A stretch of DNA of 64,000 nt, from positions 1-64,000 of the forward strand of contig CAJTTO010000016.1 in assembly GCA_910579275.1 (NCBI GenBank), read 5' to 3'. Origin of the DNA: an uncultured Lachnospiraceae bacterium (GTDB lineage: Bacteria > Bacillota > Clostridia > Lachnospirales > Lachnospiraceae). Shown here in pieces: positions 23,772 to 33,492 of the stretch (within the stretch, counting starts at the first letter, position 1; every line of letters begins with the position of its first letter). The notes under the pieces are model-generated. The model saw nothing but the letters and a program-made list of their open reading frames with translations. It searched no databases and was not told the DNA's origin. A program made the translations under genes and the position numbers.

Positions 23772-25025
23772 ATGAACGCAAAATTAATACATGACCAACA
23801 GGTCAGACGATATTTAATCTTTCTGCTCTCCCTTTCTCTTTTTCTTTTTATAGTTGCAATGCTGTTTTGCAGCCGCGTGACTCGCGATGCCAAAAAAATG
23901 CTCTTACACCATGACGAGACGATTGCTGCGTCGCTCAGTGCACAGGGGATTCCTGACGCGGTAATTGCGCAGGCGATTACTGACACGGATGTCCGTCTCG
24001 ATGCCAAGGCGATACAGGCGGGGGCTGATGTTCTGGCAAAAATGGGAATTCGTCCGGAATTGGAGACGCAGTTTCTTCCACAGCTCCGCCATTTTGAGAA
24101 AAATGCCGTCATTTGCGCACTGGCGCTGGTTCTTTTGGTCTGTGCCGTTCTTCTCAGTGCCAGTCTGCTGTTTCTGTCAAAACGAAATTCCCTATACCAA
24201 CATGCCGCTTCCATTATCGACAACTATGCAGACGGCTGTTTTTCATGCCGACTGCCGCAGACGGACGAGGGCGCTCTCTATCAGATGTTTTCCTCGGCGG
24301 ACAGGCTGGCAACAATGCTTCAGGCGCAAAATGATGCAGAACGTGCGTCAAAGATTTTTTTAAGAAATACCATCTCTGACATTTCCCATCAATTAAAGAC
24401 ACCATTGGCAGCGTTGTCCATGTATCAGGAAATTATGGAAAACGAGCCTGATCATCCCGACGTGATACGACAGTTTGCCGCCAAGACCGGAACTGCGCTC
24501 AACCGGATGGAACAGCTGATTGGGGCAATGCTTAAAATTACGCGGCTTGACGCAGGAAATGTAGTGTTTGAAAAGCGGCAATGCTGTCTGCGCAGGCTTA
24601 TAGAAAGCTCAGTCAGTGAACTGACGACACGCGCGGAAAGCGAGGGGAAACAAATCCTTATAGAACCAATGGCAGCTTCCGAAGAAACGATTGTATGTGA
24701 TCCCGCTTGGACGCGTGAGGCGATTGGCAACCTTGCCAAAAACGCGCTTGACCACACCCATGCCAACGGCACTGTCCGCATTGCGTGGGAAGTGTCGCCT
24801 TTTCGCACAACAATTCGCGTTGCCGATGACGGGGACGGCATCGCACCCGAAGATTTGCACCATATTTTTAAACGGTTTTATCGGAGCAGCACTTCCTCGG
24901 ATTTGCCGGGAATCGGCTTGGGACTGCCGCTTGCAAAGTCAATTGTAGAAGGTCAGGGCGGGACGATTGCTGTGCAGAGTACACTGCGGGAGGGGACTTG
25001 TTTTACAATTTTATTTCCTGCCTGA
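23772..25025 (+). CDS. Sensor histidine kinase
   Basis: The 417-residue kinase has two transmembrane helices (about 13-33 and 111-135) with a roughly 75-residue extracytoplasmic loop. A HAMP-like linker is followed by a HisKA box with His206 (DISHQLKTPLAAL). The ATPase has its N-box (NLAKNALDHT), G1 (VADDGDGIAPEDL) and G2 (GIGLGLPLAKSIVEGQGG). The ATG at 23772 follows AAAAGGA at good spacing; earlier in-frame ATGs (23709, 23766) are less suited. It presumably phosphorylates the preceding regulator. The medium-sized loop can hold a sensor, unlike the very short loop of BceS kinases. Confidence 0.92.
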   Translation: MNAKLIHDQQVRRYLIFLLSLSLFLFIVAMLFCSRVTRDAKKMLLHHDETIAASLSAQGIPDAVIAQAITDTDVRLDAKAIQAGADVLAKMGIRPELETQFLPQLRHFEKNAVICALALVLLVCAVLLSASLLFLSKRNSLYQHAASIIDNYADGCFSCRLPQTDEGALYQMFSSADRLATMLQAQNDAERASKIFLRNTISDISHQLKTPLAALSMYQEIMENEPDHPDVIRQFAAKTGTALNRMEQLIGAMLKITRLDAGNVVFEKRQCCLRRLIESSVSELTTRAESEGKQILIEPMAASEETIVCDPAWTREAIGNLAKNALDHTHANGTVRIAWEVSPFRTTIRVADDGDGIAPEDLHHIFKRFYRSSTSSDLPGIGLGLPLAKSIVEGQGGTIAVQSTLREGTCFTILFPA

Positions 25026-25168
25026 TGGAATATCAGTACACAGACACCTTGCAAATCTGTAAGCTAAAATTCACTTCTCTGTAATCTGGATTTGCTATGA
25101 TTACCATACACAGTTTCTTAGCTCTTATAGAAACGGATGAAAAGAAAGGAGTCATAAACAACATCACA

Positions 25169-25900
25169 ATGGAAATCTTACGAGTAAACAATCTATGCAA
25201 AACTTACGGAAAAGGCGAGACGCAGGTCGACGCCTTAAGAAATGTATCGTTCTCACTGGAAAAGGGAACGTTCTGCGCGGTGGTCGGTGAATCCGGTTCG
25301 GGCAAGAGCACGCTTTTGAACTGCATCGGCGCCCTCGACACGCCCACTTCGGGACAAATATGCATTGACGGTCACAATCTTTTTACCTTGAAGGAAAAGG
25401 AGCGCACCATTTTCCGGCGGCGTAATATCGGGTTTATCTTTCAGTCTTTCCAGCTAGTGGCAGAACTGACTGTGGAGCAAAATATCGTCTTTCCGCTGCT
25501 GCTTGACCATTGCAGGCCGGATGCTGCATTTGTCGAGGAGACGCTGGAAATCCTTGGATTGCAGGATAGACGCCGCCATCTGCCAAGCCAGCTCTCGGGA
25601 GGCCAGCAGCAGCGTGTTGCCATCGGACGCGCACTGATAACGAAACCAAAGCTGATTCTGGCAGACGAGCCGACGGGAAATCTCGACAGCCGCAATAGTC
25701 AGGAAGTGCTTGACCTGCTCGTCAAGGCGTCAAGGCATTACCAGCAGACTATTCTGATGATTACGCACAATAATGCACTGGCAGCATCCACGGACAGAGT
25801 ACTGCGCGTGACGGACGGATGTCTGTACGACTATGGTCAAGGCGACCTTAATCATACGGATGAGAAAGGAGTGTCATATCGAGATGAAAAATTATCTTGA
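25169..25900 (+). CDS. ABC transporter ATP-binding protein (MacB/LolD type)
   Basis: The 243-residue ATPase has Walker A GESGSGKST (40-48), Q-loop IFQSFQL, signature LSGGQQQRVAIGRAL and Walker B LILADEPTGNLD followed by the H-loop MITHN. This is the subfamily that works with FtsX-like permeases. The conserved start MEILRVNNLCKTYG at 25169 is chosen, although the best ribosome site (AAAGGAG) is 17 bases away; frames to 25097 have no family support. The permease gene starts inside its last codons. Confidence 0.9.
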   Translation: MEILRVNNLCKTYGKGETQVDALRNVSFSLEKGTFCAVVGESGSGKSTLLNCIGALDTPTSGQICIDGHNLFTLKEKERTIFRRRNIGFIFQSFQLVAELTVEQNIVFPLLLDHCRPDAAFVEETLEILGLQDRRRHLPSQLSGGQQQRVAIGRALITKPKLILADEPTGNLDSRNSQEVLDLLVKASRHYQQTILMITHNNALAASTDRVLRVTDGCLYDYGQGDLNHTDEKGVSYRDEKLS

Positions 25901-28259
25901 GCTTGTTCCACTTTATGCCAAGGCACACCGAAAGCAAAACCGCATGTCGGTTTTCTGCATTTTTTTGTCAGTACTGCTCGTGACGACCATTTTCGGTATG
26001 GCGGATATGTATATTCAGTGCCAGCTTATAAAGACCAAACAGGAAGATGGAAACTGGCATATTATGATTCAAAATATCAGCGACGCGGATGCCGAACTGA
26101 TTGCAGCGCGCCCCGAAGTAAAGGTTATTTCCTGTTACGGCACACTGAATTACCAGCTCGACAAAGGTTATCAGATTGCGGGAAAAGATGTTGTCATCGT
26201 CGGAAGTGACGCGTCTTGTTTGGAAGAAATCTATGCCAATACCATTTCAGAGGGCACATTTCCGCAAACGGAACAGGAAGTACTTGTCAGTGGAAATGTC
26301 AAAAAGGAATTGGGACTTTCTGTCGGCAGCCAAATCTCTATTCACAGCAGTGACGGTACAGAAACTTTTTACACGATATCAGGCTTTGCAAATGACCTTC
26401 CGATGATACTAAGCAAGGATATTTATGGTGTCTTTATGAACACTGCTGGCTTCCGCAGTTTTTATCCTAATGTGACAGACGGCACGCCAAATGACTATGG
26501 AAGTTGTTTTCTGGTTCAGTTTCATGACCACCGCGGCATCCGCAGCACAATTCATGACATTAAGACACAGTTCGGTTTGTCAGATACGCAAATAAAAGAG
26601 CAGGCGCTGCTGCTGGGTCTGCTGGGTCAGAGTGACGAAGGAAACTCGTTTATGACAATGATTTACACTGCTGCCACGGTTCTCTCCTCTCTGGTGCTGC
26701 TATCGGGTGTGCTTATGATTGCCGGAAGCCTGAACAGTAATATTGCCGGACGGACACAGTTTTTCGGAATGCTGCGCTGTGTGGGTGCAACACCAAATCA
26801 GATTATGCGTATTGTACACAGGGAGGCACTCAGCCTGTGTATCTTTGCCATTCCTGCAAGCATCCTTTCAGGCATGGTCATAATCTGGGTACTCTGCGCG
26901 GTTCTTCGCTTTCTCAGTCCCCTGTACTTTGCCGCAATGCCTGCTTTCGCGATCAGCGTACCGAGCATTGCCGCAGGCGTGGCCATTGGTATTCTGACAG
27001 TACTCCTTGCGTCCCGCGCCCCGGCAAAAAGGGCATCAAAAGTCTCCCCGCTGGCGGCAGTGTCGGGAAATGCCAGCCGGCCGGCACCTGTGCGCAGCGC
27101 CGCCAGCACTACTTTTTGCAGCATTGAAACCGCGCTGGGCATTCATCACGCCAAGGCAAGCCTCAGAAATCTTCTGCTGGTCTCTACCTCCTTTGCCCTA
27201 AGCATTATCCTTTTTTTGTCCTTCTCGACAACAATCACCTTTATGAAGCATGCAATCAAGGCACTTCATCCGTGGACGCCTGATATTTCTATTACCAGCA
27301 CCAAGCCATCCGGCACTGTTGACCGCTCTCTGCTTGTGGCATTACAGGAAAATCCTGCGGTCAAGCGCATTTATGGACGCATGTTTGCATACAATCTTCC
27401 AACCCTGACAAACGGAAGAGAGGATGTGGCTGTCTTAATCTCCTATGATGCACAGCAGTTTCAATGGGCTAAAAAATATTTGTTAAGCGGCTCCATAAAC
27501 GACGTTCAGACACAGACCGGTACCGGACTGATTGTATCGTCACCTCAGTATAACAGCCGCACGCAAATCCAGACAGGAGACACTGTTACACTCACAGTAC
27601 ATGGTCAGTCATTGGCGCTTACAATCGCAGGCACGGTGTCCGAATGTCCTTTTAATATGCCGGAGGGCGACATTATTCTGTGTTCGGAGGACACGTTTCA
27701 CCAGCTGACGGGCGAAGACGCATACACAATCATAGATCTTCAGCTAAACCGCTGTACTTTGGAAACTGACGTGACATCCATTCGCGCACTGGCAGGCACT
27801 GGCTATACCATCTCTGACCAGCGCCTGGACAATCAGAGTGTACTGGGAGCAACTTATTCTTATCAATTATTTCTATACGGCTTTTTGGTTCTGATTGCCA
27901 TAGTGACAATCTGCAGCATTGTCAACTGTATTGCCATGAGCGTCGAGGCACATATGAGACAGTATGGCGTGCTGCGCGCAGTCGGCATGAGTGACGGACA
28001 GCTTGCAAAAATGATTGTCGCGGAAACACTTACCTACGCGGCGGTCGGCAGTGTCAGCGGAACGGTACTGGGGCTTTTGCTGCATAAAAAGCTGTATGAA
28101 TTTCTGGTGTCCTACCGCTGGAATGACCCATGGCAGCTTCCGCTGGGCGAGCTGTGTCTGATTACTGCGATTGTTGCTGTGTCTGTTGTTCTGGCGATAT
28201 ATCATCCTGTGCGGAAGATTCGGGGGATGTCGATTAATGCCAATTTAGAGCGGGTTTGA
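25884..28259 (+). CDS. FtsX-like ABC permease (two-domain, MacB/Bce-like)
   Basis: The 791-residue permease begins MKNYLELVPLYAKAHRKQNRM, with a ribosome site (AAAGGAG) inside the ATPase gene and a 17-bp overlap. It has a first membrane helix (about 22-45), a long extracytoplasmic region (about 50-250), an FtsX core (about 258-400), a second long external region and a final FtsX core (LLASRAPAKRASKVSPLAAV; GVLRAVGMSDGQLAKMIVAE). Such permeases move or shield against peptides and lipids rather than nutrients. With the linked two-component genes it probably forms a peptide-antibiotic response module. The substrate cannot be read. Confidence 0.88.
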   Translation: MKNYLELVPLYAKAHRKQNRMSVFCIFLSVLLVTTIFGMADMYIQCQLIKTKQEDGNWHIMIQNISDADAELIAARPEVKVISCYGTLNYQLDKGYQIAGKDVVIVGSDASCLEEIYANTISEGTFPQTEQEVLVSGNVKKELGLSVGSQISIHSSDGTETFYTISGFANDLPMILSKDIYGVFMNTAGFRSFYPNVTDGTPNDYGSCFLVQFHDHRGIRSTIHDIKTQFGLSDTQIKEQALLLGLLGQSDEGNSFMTMIYTAATVLSSLVLLSGVLMIAGSLNSNIAGRTQFFGMLRCVGATPNQIMRIVHREALSLCIFAIPASILSGMVIIWVLCAVLRFLSPLYFAAMPAFAISVPSIAAGVAIGILTVLLASRAPAKRASKVSPLAAVSGNASRPAPVRSAASTTFCSIETALGIHHAKASLRNLLLVSTSFALSIILFLSFSTTITFMKHAIKALHPWTPDISITSTKPSGTVDRSLLVALQENPAVKRIYGRMFAYNLPTLTNGREDVAVLISYDAQQFQWAKKYLLSGSINDVQTQTGTGLIVSSPQYNSRTQIQTGDTVTLTVHGQSLALTIAGTVSECPFNMPEGDIILCSEDTFHQLTGEDAYTIIDLQLNRCTLETDVTSIRALAGTGYTISDQRLDNQSVLGATYSYQLFLYGFLVLIAIVTICSIVNCIAMSVEAHMRQYGVLRAVGMSDGQLAKMIVAETLTYAAVGSVSGTVLGLLLHKKLYEFLVSYRWNDPWQLPLGELCLITAIVAVSVVLAIYHPVRKIRGMSINANLERV

Positions 28260-28360
28260 AAATTGTCTTCTGGCAGATGCGTGCCACAATTTGTGGAAAA
28301 TTTTTAACTCTATTGTCAGTATTAATTACACTTTTATTTTATATGAATAGTCATAAAAAG

Positions 28361-28402
28361 AAATAAGCATCCCAAAACGCCCGAAGTTTAGGATGCTTAT
28401 TT
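28361..28402 (+). terminator. Terminator of the two-component/ABC operon
   Basis: Arms AAATAAGCATCC and GGATGCTTATTT enclose a 18-nt loop, followed by a run of T on the plus strand. It lies 100 bp past the permease stop and 80 bp before the converging gene end, which it may also serve. Confidence 0.85.
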
Positions 28403-28484
28403 TTTAAATAACACTTTACAGAGGGCACATCGGAACTCATGTCCGATAAACCTTTCTGATTAAATGAAAAGATGACAGTTCTTT

Positions 28485-31400
28485 TTACATGTTGTTCATG
28501 TCAACTGTTGTAAGATTATAATTTGTTGGTTCCTGACTTGAGTCTTCGCTGCCTCTGCTTGCCTCAAAACCTAGTGTAAGTGTCTGCCCTGCCCCAATTG
28601 TAACATTATATCCTTTGTTTTTTATTACATAATGATTCCCTTCATGAGAAACAATTTCCGCATCCCAAAACTGGTTAAAATTATGTTCACTGTCAAATTC
28701 CAGTATCCAGTCAAAGATTTCTCCTGATGACACATTGCTGATTTCAAGCTGTCCGTTAAATGCCGTGCCCCAGTCACTATTTACCTTATAAACAATTTCA
28801 TAGTCTTCCTCCACGACTTTAGCCGGTTTTTCAATCAGGGTATAGTAGGTCGGTTCTGTTATGGTCTCTGTTTCTGCATTCGCATTGAACCCAAATGTCA
28901 CGCTTTCTCCTGGCTGGATATCCCAATTGTATCCTGAATTTTTAACTGTGTAGACTCCGTCCTCATAAGAGTCAATGACACCGTTCCATATGTTGACAAT
29001 ATCATATGGCAAGTCAAAAGCAACGACCCAGTTGTGTATCACTTCGTCTGTGGTATTTTTCAAGGTAATTTCACCGCTAAAGCCCGTATTCCAATGTGAA
29101 TTGACCTTGAATGCCCCTTCAATGCTTCCCTCGTGTTTATCTTCTGTATCGGAATCCGTATCTTCATCTTTCCCATCATCAGGTTTTTCCTCGGGGGTTT
29201 TGTCTTCTGAACTTTCCTTAAATACTGCCACAAGCTCGATATCCTTTGCAACGCGGAATCTGTATTCTGCTTCTGAAGAAACTTGATTGTCACCCTCATA
29301 CCAGCCATCAAATTCGTATCCCTCATATGCAAACGCTGTCACCTTTGCAAACGTTCCATACTGCCATATTCCAGAGCCAAATACAATGCCTTTTTCTGAA
29401 TTATCTGCGGAAGCATCCACATTATAATACGCATTAAATACGGCTTCATTGGTTAATTCTTCGCTAAGCGGAATCTGTGTTTCTCCTGAAAACAGTGTGT
29501 ATGCTGTACCTGCTGCCGTTCCCGTCCTGCTTTCCGTATCTGCTGTACTATAACTTGGAAGATACGCCCTGAACTCCTGCCCTTCTTTGATTTCTATGTC
29601 ATGAAAGAGAACCATGTGATTGGTTTCTCCTGCGTTCGGATCATATTCCTGAACGGCATAGTTCATTACGCCATCGTCCGTGGCAGATAATTTGATTTCA
29701 TAATCATGGTTTACCGGCAGATAAACCAGTTTCTCTCCCTCGTCTGTGAAGGACACCACCACATGGCTGTCTGGCTGCGGCATATCATCAATAATCGACG
29801 CAAGAACATTCCCCCCTGCATCATACACTGTTACGTCTATCGGGCAGTTAATTCTGACAATACGATATTTGCCTGTGGAGAAACTTCCTTCTGCATCTGT
29901 CGTGTAGTTTTCATCCATGGACTGCATCCATGCCAGACATAGCTCCGGATAATGTGCCTGTCCAATACCTGACAGATTAAATACAAGTGTGGTCGTCAAA
30001 TTCGGGTGTCTTGATGCTACCGAAACAACCAAGTCTAATAATATCGTAACAGATTTTTCAAAATCGTCCTGAGAATAATTGGTAATCTCTGCCTCATCAA
30101 GACATTCCTTTAAATATTTCGATACTCTCTTATAAACGGCATCTGTACCGCCGTATGGTCTTAAATGCTCGCAGATTAGCCATCCCCAGTTTTTGCTGAA
30201 TTTCTCTTTTACCAGCCGAAATAGCTTTTCCGTTTTTTCCGATTCTGTTCCAAAAAAGATACCACAGGCATCACGTATTCCATCCTGATATTTTTTAACA
30301 TACTTGGATCTGTTTTTTATATAATTTTTTGCCAATATATTAATATAAGAATCCAGAAAAGCACCCTGACTTCTATTATCTTCTTTATCATCTATAATAT
30401 TTGCAAATGGTTCATCGCCTGGTAAAATATCAGAACCATCAATTTTTATCTTTTTCATTTTAAAATCATCTACGACATAACCCTCATATCCTCCCATTTC
30501 CTGATACCTTTTTAGCATAGCGGTTACATTTTTCCGATAAGCATCCTTCCCATCTACCTCCGGCGTAGAAATATGTTTATCAACTCCATAACGCATAAAT
30601 CCCCAGTCACTTGGTGCAACCATTGGCACAGGATCATTTATATTAATAATATTGAAAATATTATTATATTTGCTATCCCTTGCACCAGCTTCCACTACGC
30701 CTGCCGGAGTCTCAAAGGTATAGGCAAACACATCCTTTAATTCCAAATTACAGTCATCTAAATCAATATTTCCATTATCAATTGCTCCTGCCGTCATATT
30801 CGCGGTTGCCGCCGCCCTGCTGTACCCTGTAATCCACAATTTGATATCACCGCTGATACCCTGTTCTTTTATGTAATTTTCCAAAAAAGCAAGTACAATA
30901 TCTCTTGCCTCAGAAAAGCCCTCATGGTTTCCGCTTGCTCCAATTTTAAAGTTGCTGGCCCATTCCCTTTCGTATTCACCACCGCGAACGGCAACGGCAA
31001 TCAATGTATAATCCCTGTCATCAAAGCTCACTTGTTTATTTGCCACAACGACACCCACAGAATCTTTTGTCGGTTTCCCACTTATTCCATCTTCCGAAAA
31101 ATCCGTATAATTATGGCCAAAACCAACGAATCCCAGTTCATTCAGTAAAGTTTCCGCATTTTTCATTTTCTTTGTATAATCAGGTTCTTCCTTACTTCCC
31201 CATGCTGACAGCTCCAGACATAGAGACATGGTTGCCAGCTGTTGATTATATTCATATGATGATTCTTCGAAATAGTTGTCATCATAGTAATATTCAGCGG
31301 TATAATCTCCGTCAGTAGTGCCCGTATATGAAAATGTTCCCGTCTTTTTTACAATATTATCTGCAACCTGTCCAAAAACAAATTCAAGGTCAGCAGGATC

Positions 31401-32291
31401 CTTTACATCATAAAAGTGATCTTTGGATGATGCCCAGTCACATGCACTGAGTTTAAAAAACTGGACGATGTCACGCCCTCTCTCGGGCATATCTTCCAAC
31501 ACGTTAAAAAGACCAATGGAATATATGGTACATTTTTCTTTTAACTCTTTCGCAACTGCATATGCCGCATTCGCATAGGCATATAAATTAACTCCTGTTG
31601 CAGAGTTCATCCAACCGCTTCCAACCGTTGAATTGTAATAAGGTCCTGTATAATCATATATACCTGTATTTGTCATACCAGTGGTAAATAGCACAATATT
31701 TTTTTTGGCATCTTGGTTTGGTGCCCCATTCATCAATTGCCGAGCGGCACTGAAACATTTATGTACATCGCGACCTCCCCCTGTAACATGCAAAGAGTTA
31801 ATTACATCATTTAATGCATCTGTATCATTTGTAAACTGTGATAAAATTTCACACCCATTATTGTTAAATGCTATGATAGCAATATAATTATCGCCTGACG
31901 CTTCACTAATGTCCGCTATAAATTTTTTTGACGCTTCTTTTACATACGGGAGCGCTGTATCCGCCTTATAAATGACTTGCTCATTATACTTAAATTTTGT
32001 AGCAGGCGCGTTATCCAGCACAAGTATTATATATCGTTCATCGGATGTTTCACCACTTGTACGGAGATCGAATGTAGCCGGTTGTGTCTCCATTCCCTCT
32101 ATATAAACCTCCGATCCATTCTGTGGAATTATTATATCATCTCCTTCAGGTATTTGCTGTCCATCCTCCCCATTATTTTCTATAGAAATAACTTTATTCT
32201 CATCATTTTCTTCCGCGTACACAGTTGCGTTTGTAAAATTACCCATGCTCAAACACAGTACAAGTATCAAACTTAGTATTTTCTTATACAT
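28485..32291 (-). CDS. Large secreted protein: vWA, lipase-like and tandem CBM2-like domains
   Basis: The 1268-residue protein has a Sec signal peptide (1-27). A vWA-type domain follows (about 85-312); its MIDAS DxSxS is replaced by DNAPA, so metal binding is doubtful. A class 3 lipase-like alpha/beta-hydrolase domain (about 370-680) has the nucleophile elbow WITGYSRAAA (Ser491) and INDPVPMV (Asp553). An InlB-like repeat (YEGYEFDGWYEG) comes next, then an Asp/Glu-rich linker and two CBM2-like modules (NSHWNTGFSGEITLKN; NSDWGTAFNGQLEISN). The ATG at 32291 follows AGGAGG. CBM2-type modules usually bind plant polysaccharide, so an esterase-like enzyme or adhesin on fibre is plausible. The total architecture is not one I know. 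Confidence 0.75.
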   Translation of the reverse strand: MYKKILSLILVLCLSMGNFTNATVYAEENDENKVISIENNGEDGQQIPEGDDIIIPQNGSEVYIEGMETQPATFDLRTSGETSDERYIILVLDNAPATKFKYNEQVIYKADTALPYVKEASKKFIADISEASGDNYIAIIAFNNNGCEILSQFTNDTDALNDVINSLHVTGGGRDVHKCFSAARQLMNGAPNQDAKKNIVLFTTGMTNTGIYDYTGPYYNSTVGSGWMNSATGVNLYAYANAAYAVAKELKEKCTIYSIGLFNVLEDMPERGRDIVQFFKLSACDWASSKDHFYDVKDPADLEFVFGQVADNIVKKTGTFSYTGTTDGDYTAEYYYDDNYFEESSYEYNQQLATMSLCLELSAWGSKEEPDYTKKMKNAETLLNELGFVGFGHNYTDFSEDGISGKPTKDSVGVVVANKQVSFDDRDYTLIAVAVRGGEYEREWASNFKIGASGNHEGFSEARDIVLAFLENYIKEQGISGDIKLWITGYSRAAATANMTAGAIDNGNIDLDDCNLELKDVFAYTFETPAGVVEAGARDSKYNNIFNIININDPVPMVAPSDWGFMRYGVDKHISTPEVDGKDAYRKNVTAMLKRYQEMGGYEGYVVDDFKMKKIKIDGSDILPGDEPFANIIDDKEDNRSQGAFLDSYINILAKNYIKNRSKYVKKYQDGIRDACGIFFGTESEKTEKLFRLVKEKFSKNWGWLICEHLRPYGGTDAVYKRVSKYLKECLDEAEITNYSQDDFEKSVTILLDLVVSVASRHPNLTTTLVFNLSGIGQAHYPELCLAWMQSMDENYTTDAEGSFSTGKYRIVRINCPIDVTVYDAGGNVLASIIDDMPQPDSHVVVSFTDEGEKLVYLPVNHDYEIKLSATDDGVMNYAVQEYDPNAGETNHMVLFHDIEIKEGQEFRAYLPSYSTADTESRTGTAAGTAYTLFSGETQIPLSEELTNEAVFNAYYNVDASADNSEKGIVFGSGIWQYGTFAKVTAFAYEGYEFDGWYEGDNQVSSEAEYRFRVAKDIELVAVFKESSEDKTPEEKPDDGKDEDTDSDTEDKHEGSIEGAFKVNSHWNTGFSGEITLKNTTDEVIHNWVVAFDLPYDIVNIWNGVIDSYEDGVYTVKNSGYNWDIQPGESVTFGFNANAETETITEPTYYTLIEKPAKVVEEDYEIVYKVNSDWGTAFNGQLEISNVSSGEIFDWILEFDSEHNFNQFWDAEIVSHEGNHYVIKNKGYNVTIGAGQTLTLGFEASRGSEDSSQEPTNYNLTTVDMNNM

Positions 32292-32384
32292 TTTTCTTCC
32301 TCCTAGTATTTTATTTGATAAGCTTATCATTCACGCACCTCTCACGGTCATCAACATTCCGATAATAAGGTATTGTGACTGCCT

Positions 32385-33209
32385 TTAATCTTGCTTGATT
32401 GTATATACACTTTTTCCTGCAACAATATTATTGTTTTCCTGTATGACAGTATCCTTTTCCATGCAAAAAGCTGGTCGAACGCCAAGAAACCTGTCCGCCG
32501 TAACAGCGTCAAGCTTTGATGCGCCTATCACTGTCACCATACATGTTGTCCATGATACCCATGGTGTCCGAGTCCAATATGGCCATGCTGTTCCATCTGC
32601 CTTATATGCTTTTTTTACTATATATTCTTTATTTTTGAAGTACTTCAACGCCTTACCTTCTTTTGCCATTGTATAGTCAACTCCAAATTTTACACCAAGT
32701 TCTACAGCAGAAAGCAAAAAAACTTTTCGTTTAATTTTATGTGTCGTAAAATTTTTGTCGTCAAAGCTTTCCTTATCCATAACTTCAACGGCAGTATCTG
32801 CAATGGTTTCTTGTATATTCAAACTAAAGGAATCCAGAAATTCTGTATTTAAGAACCTGTCGATACTGCTTTCTTCATAATAGGCGCCATAGTCATGATA
32901 TGTCCATCCCGCGCTAAGCGCTCCTCCCCCCTCTCCATGGCTGGAAGTCTTATATGGCATTTCCTCCGGCAGAACATTTTCCCGAAGCAGCAGGACATTC
33001 CCCCCATAATCCGACGTGAGCACAAGATAAGGCACATACTCACCGTTTTCCTTTATGTAGACCACAGGATTTTCCTTGGATTTGTCATAGGAAATCTTTT
33101 CTAAAGTCAGCTGCCCATCACCTCCATTTCGGCAGATCGCCAGAACGACAAGCACCACCACGCCTACAGCCGCCAATATTCTTCTCATAAACAATTTTCT
33201 GTCTCTCAC
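32385..33209 (-). CDS. Membrane-anchored extracellular protein (DUF6273-like)
   Basis: The 274-residue protein has an N-terminal helix (about 9-26, RILAAVGVVVLVVLAI) followed by an external domain. The pattern YDYGAYYEESSIDRFLNTEFL, KVFLLSAVELG, YWTRTPWV and a closing GVRPAFCMEKD resembles the DUF6273 domain found in many Clostridia surface proteins, which itself has an FGE/C-lectin-like look. The GTG at 33209 stands 5 bp from TAGGAGG and is the best start. It is 54 bp upstream of the large vWA/CBM gene on the same strand, so the two may be co-expressed. The function is unknown. Confidence 0.6.
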   Translation of the reverse strand: MRDRKLFMRRILAAVGVVVLVVLAICRNGGDGQLTLEKISYDKSKENPVVYIKENGEYVPYLVLTSDYGGNVLLLRENVLPEEMPYKTSSHGEGGGALSAGWTYHDYGAYYEESSIDRFLNTEFLDSFSLNIQETIADTAVEVMDKESFDDKNFTTHKIKRKVFLLSAVELGVKFGVDYTMAKEGKALKYFKNKEYIVKKAYKADGTAWPYWTRTPWVSWTTCMVTVIGASKLDAVTADRFLGVRPAFCMEKDTVIQENNNIVAGKSVYTIKQD

Positions 33210-33445
33210 GATTACCTCCTAAGCATTCACAGCTAATTATCATCTCCAATCAATACTTTATCTGATTCTTTCTTTTTTTGCCAGTATGTACTGTATTTTA
33301 AAATTTTTATTCTACATCCCATTATTTTGTCAAATTATAGCATATAGAGATGCCATGAAACCGTATATGTAATAAATAAACCGGTTATATGTAATTTTTA
33401 ATCCGTCGGCTTGTTAACACTTCCTTGGGACGCTCAAATACATGG

Positions 33446-33474
33446 AAAAAGCGCATGGTTCCAGTCCCATACGC
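33446..33474 (-). terminator. Terminator after the soluble GHKL kinase gene
   Basis: GCGTATGG and CCATGCGC (minus strand) form an 8-bp stem with one G-U pair and an 8-nt loop, followed by TTTTT. It lies 19 bp past the kinase stop codon. Confidence 0.8.
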
Positions 33475-33492
33475 CCTATCATCCAAATCACT

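Noticed and set aside
28975..29286. Plus-strand ORF opposite the large secreted protein
   Set aside because: Ser-rich shadow of the Asp/Glu-rich linker; no start signals.
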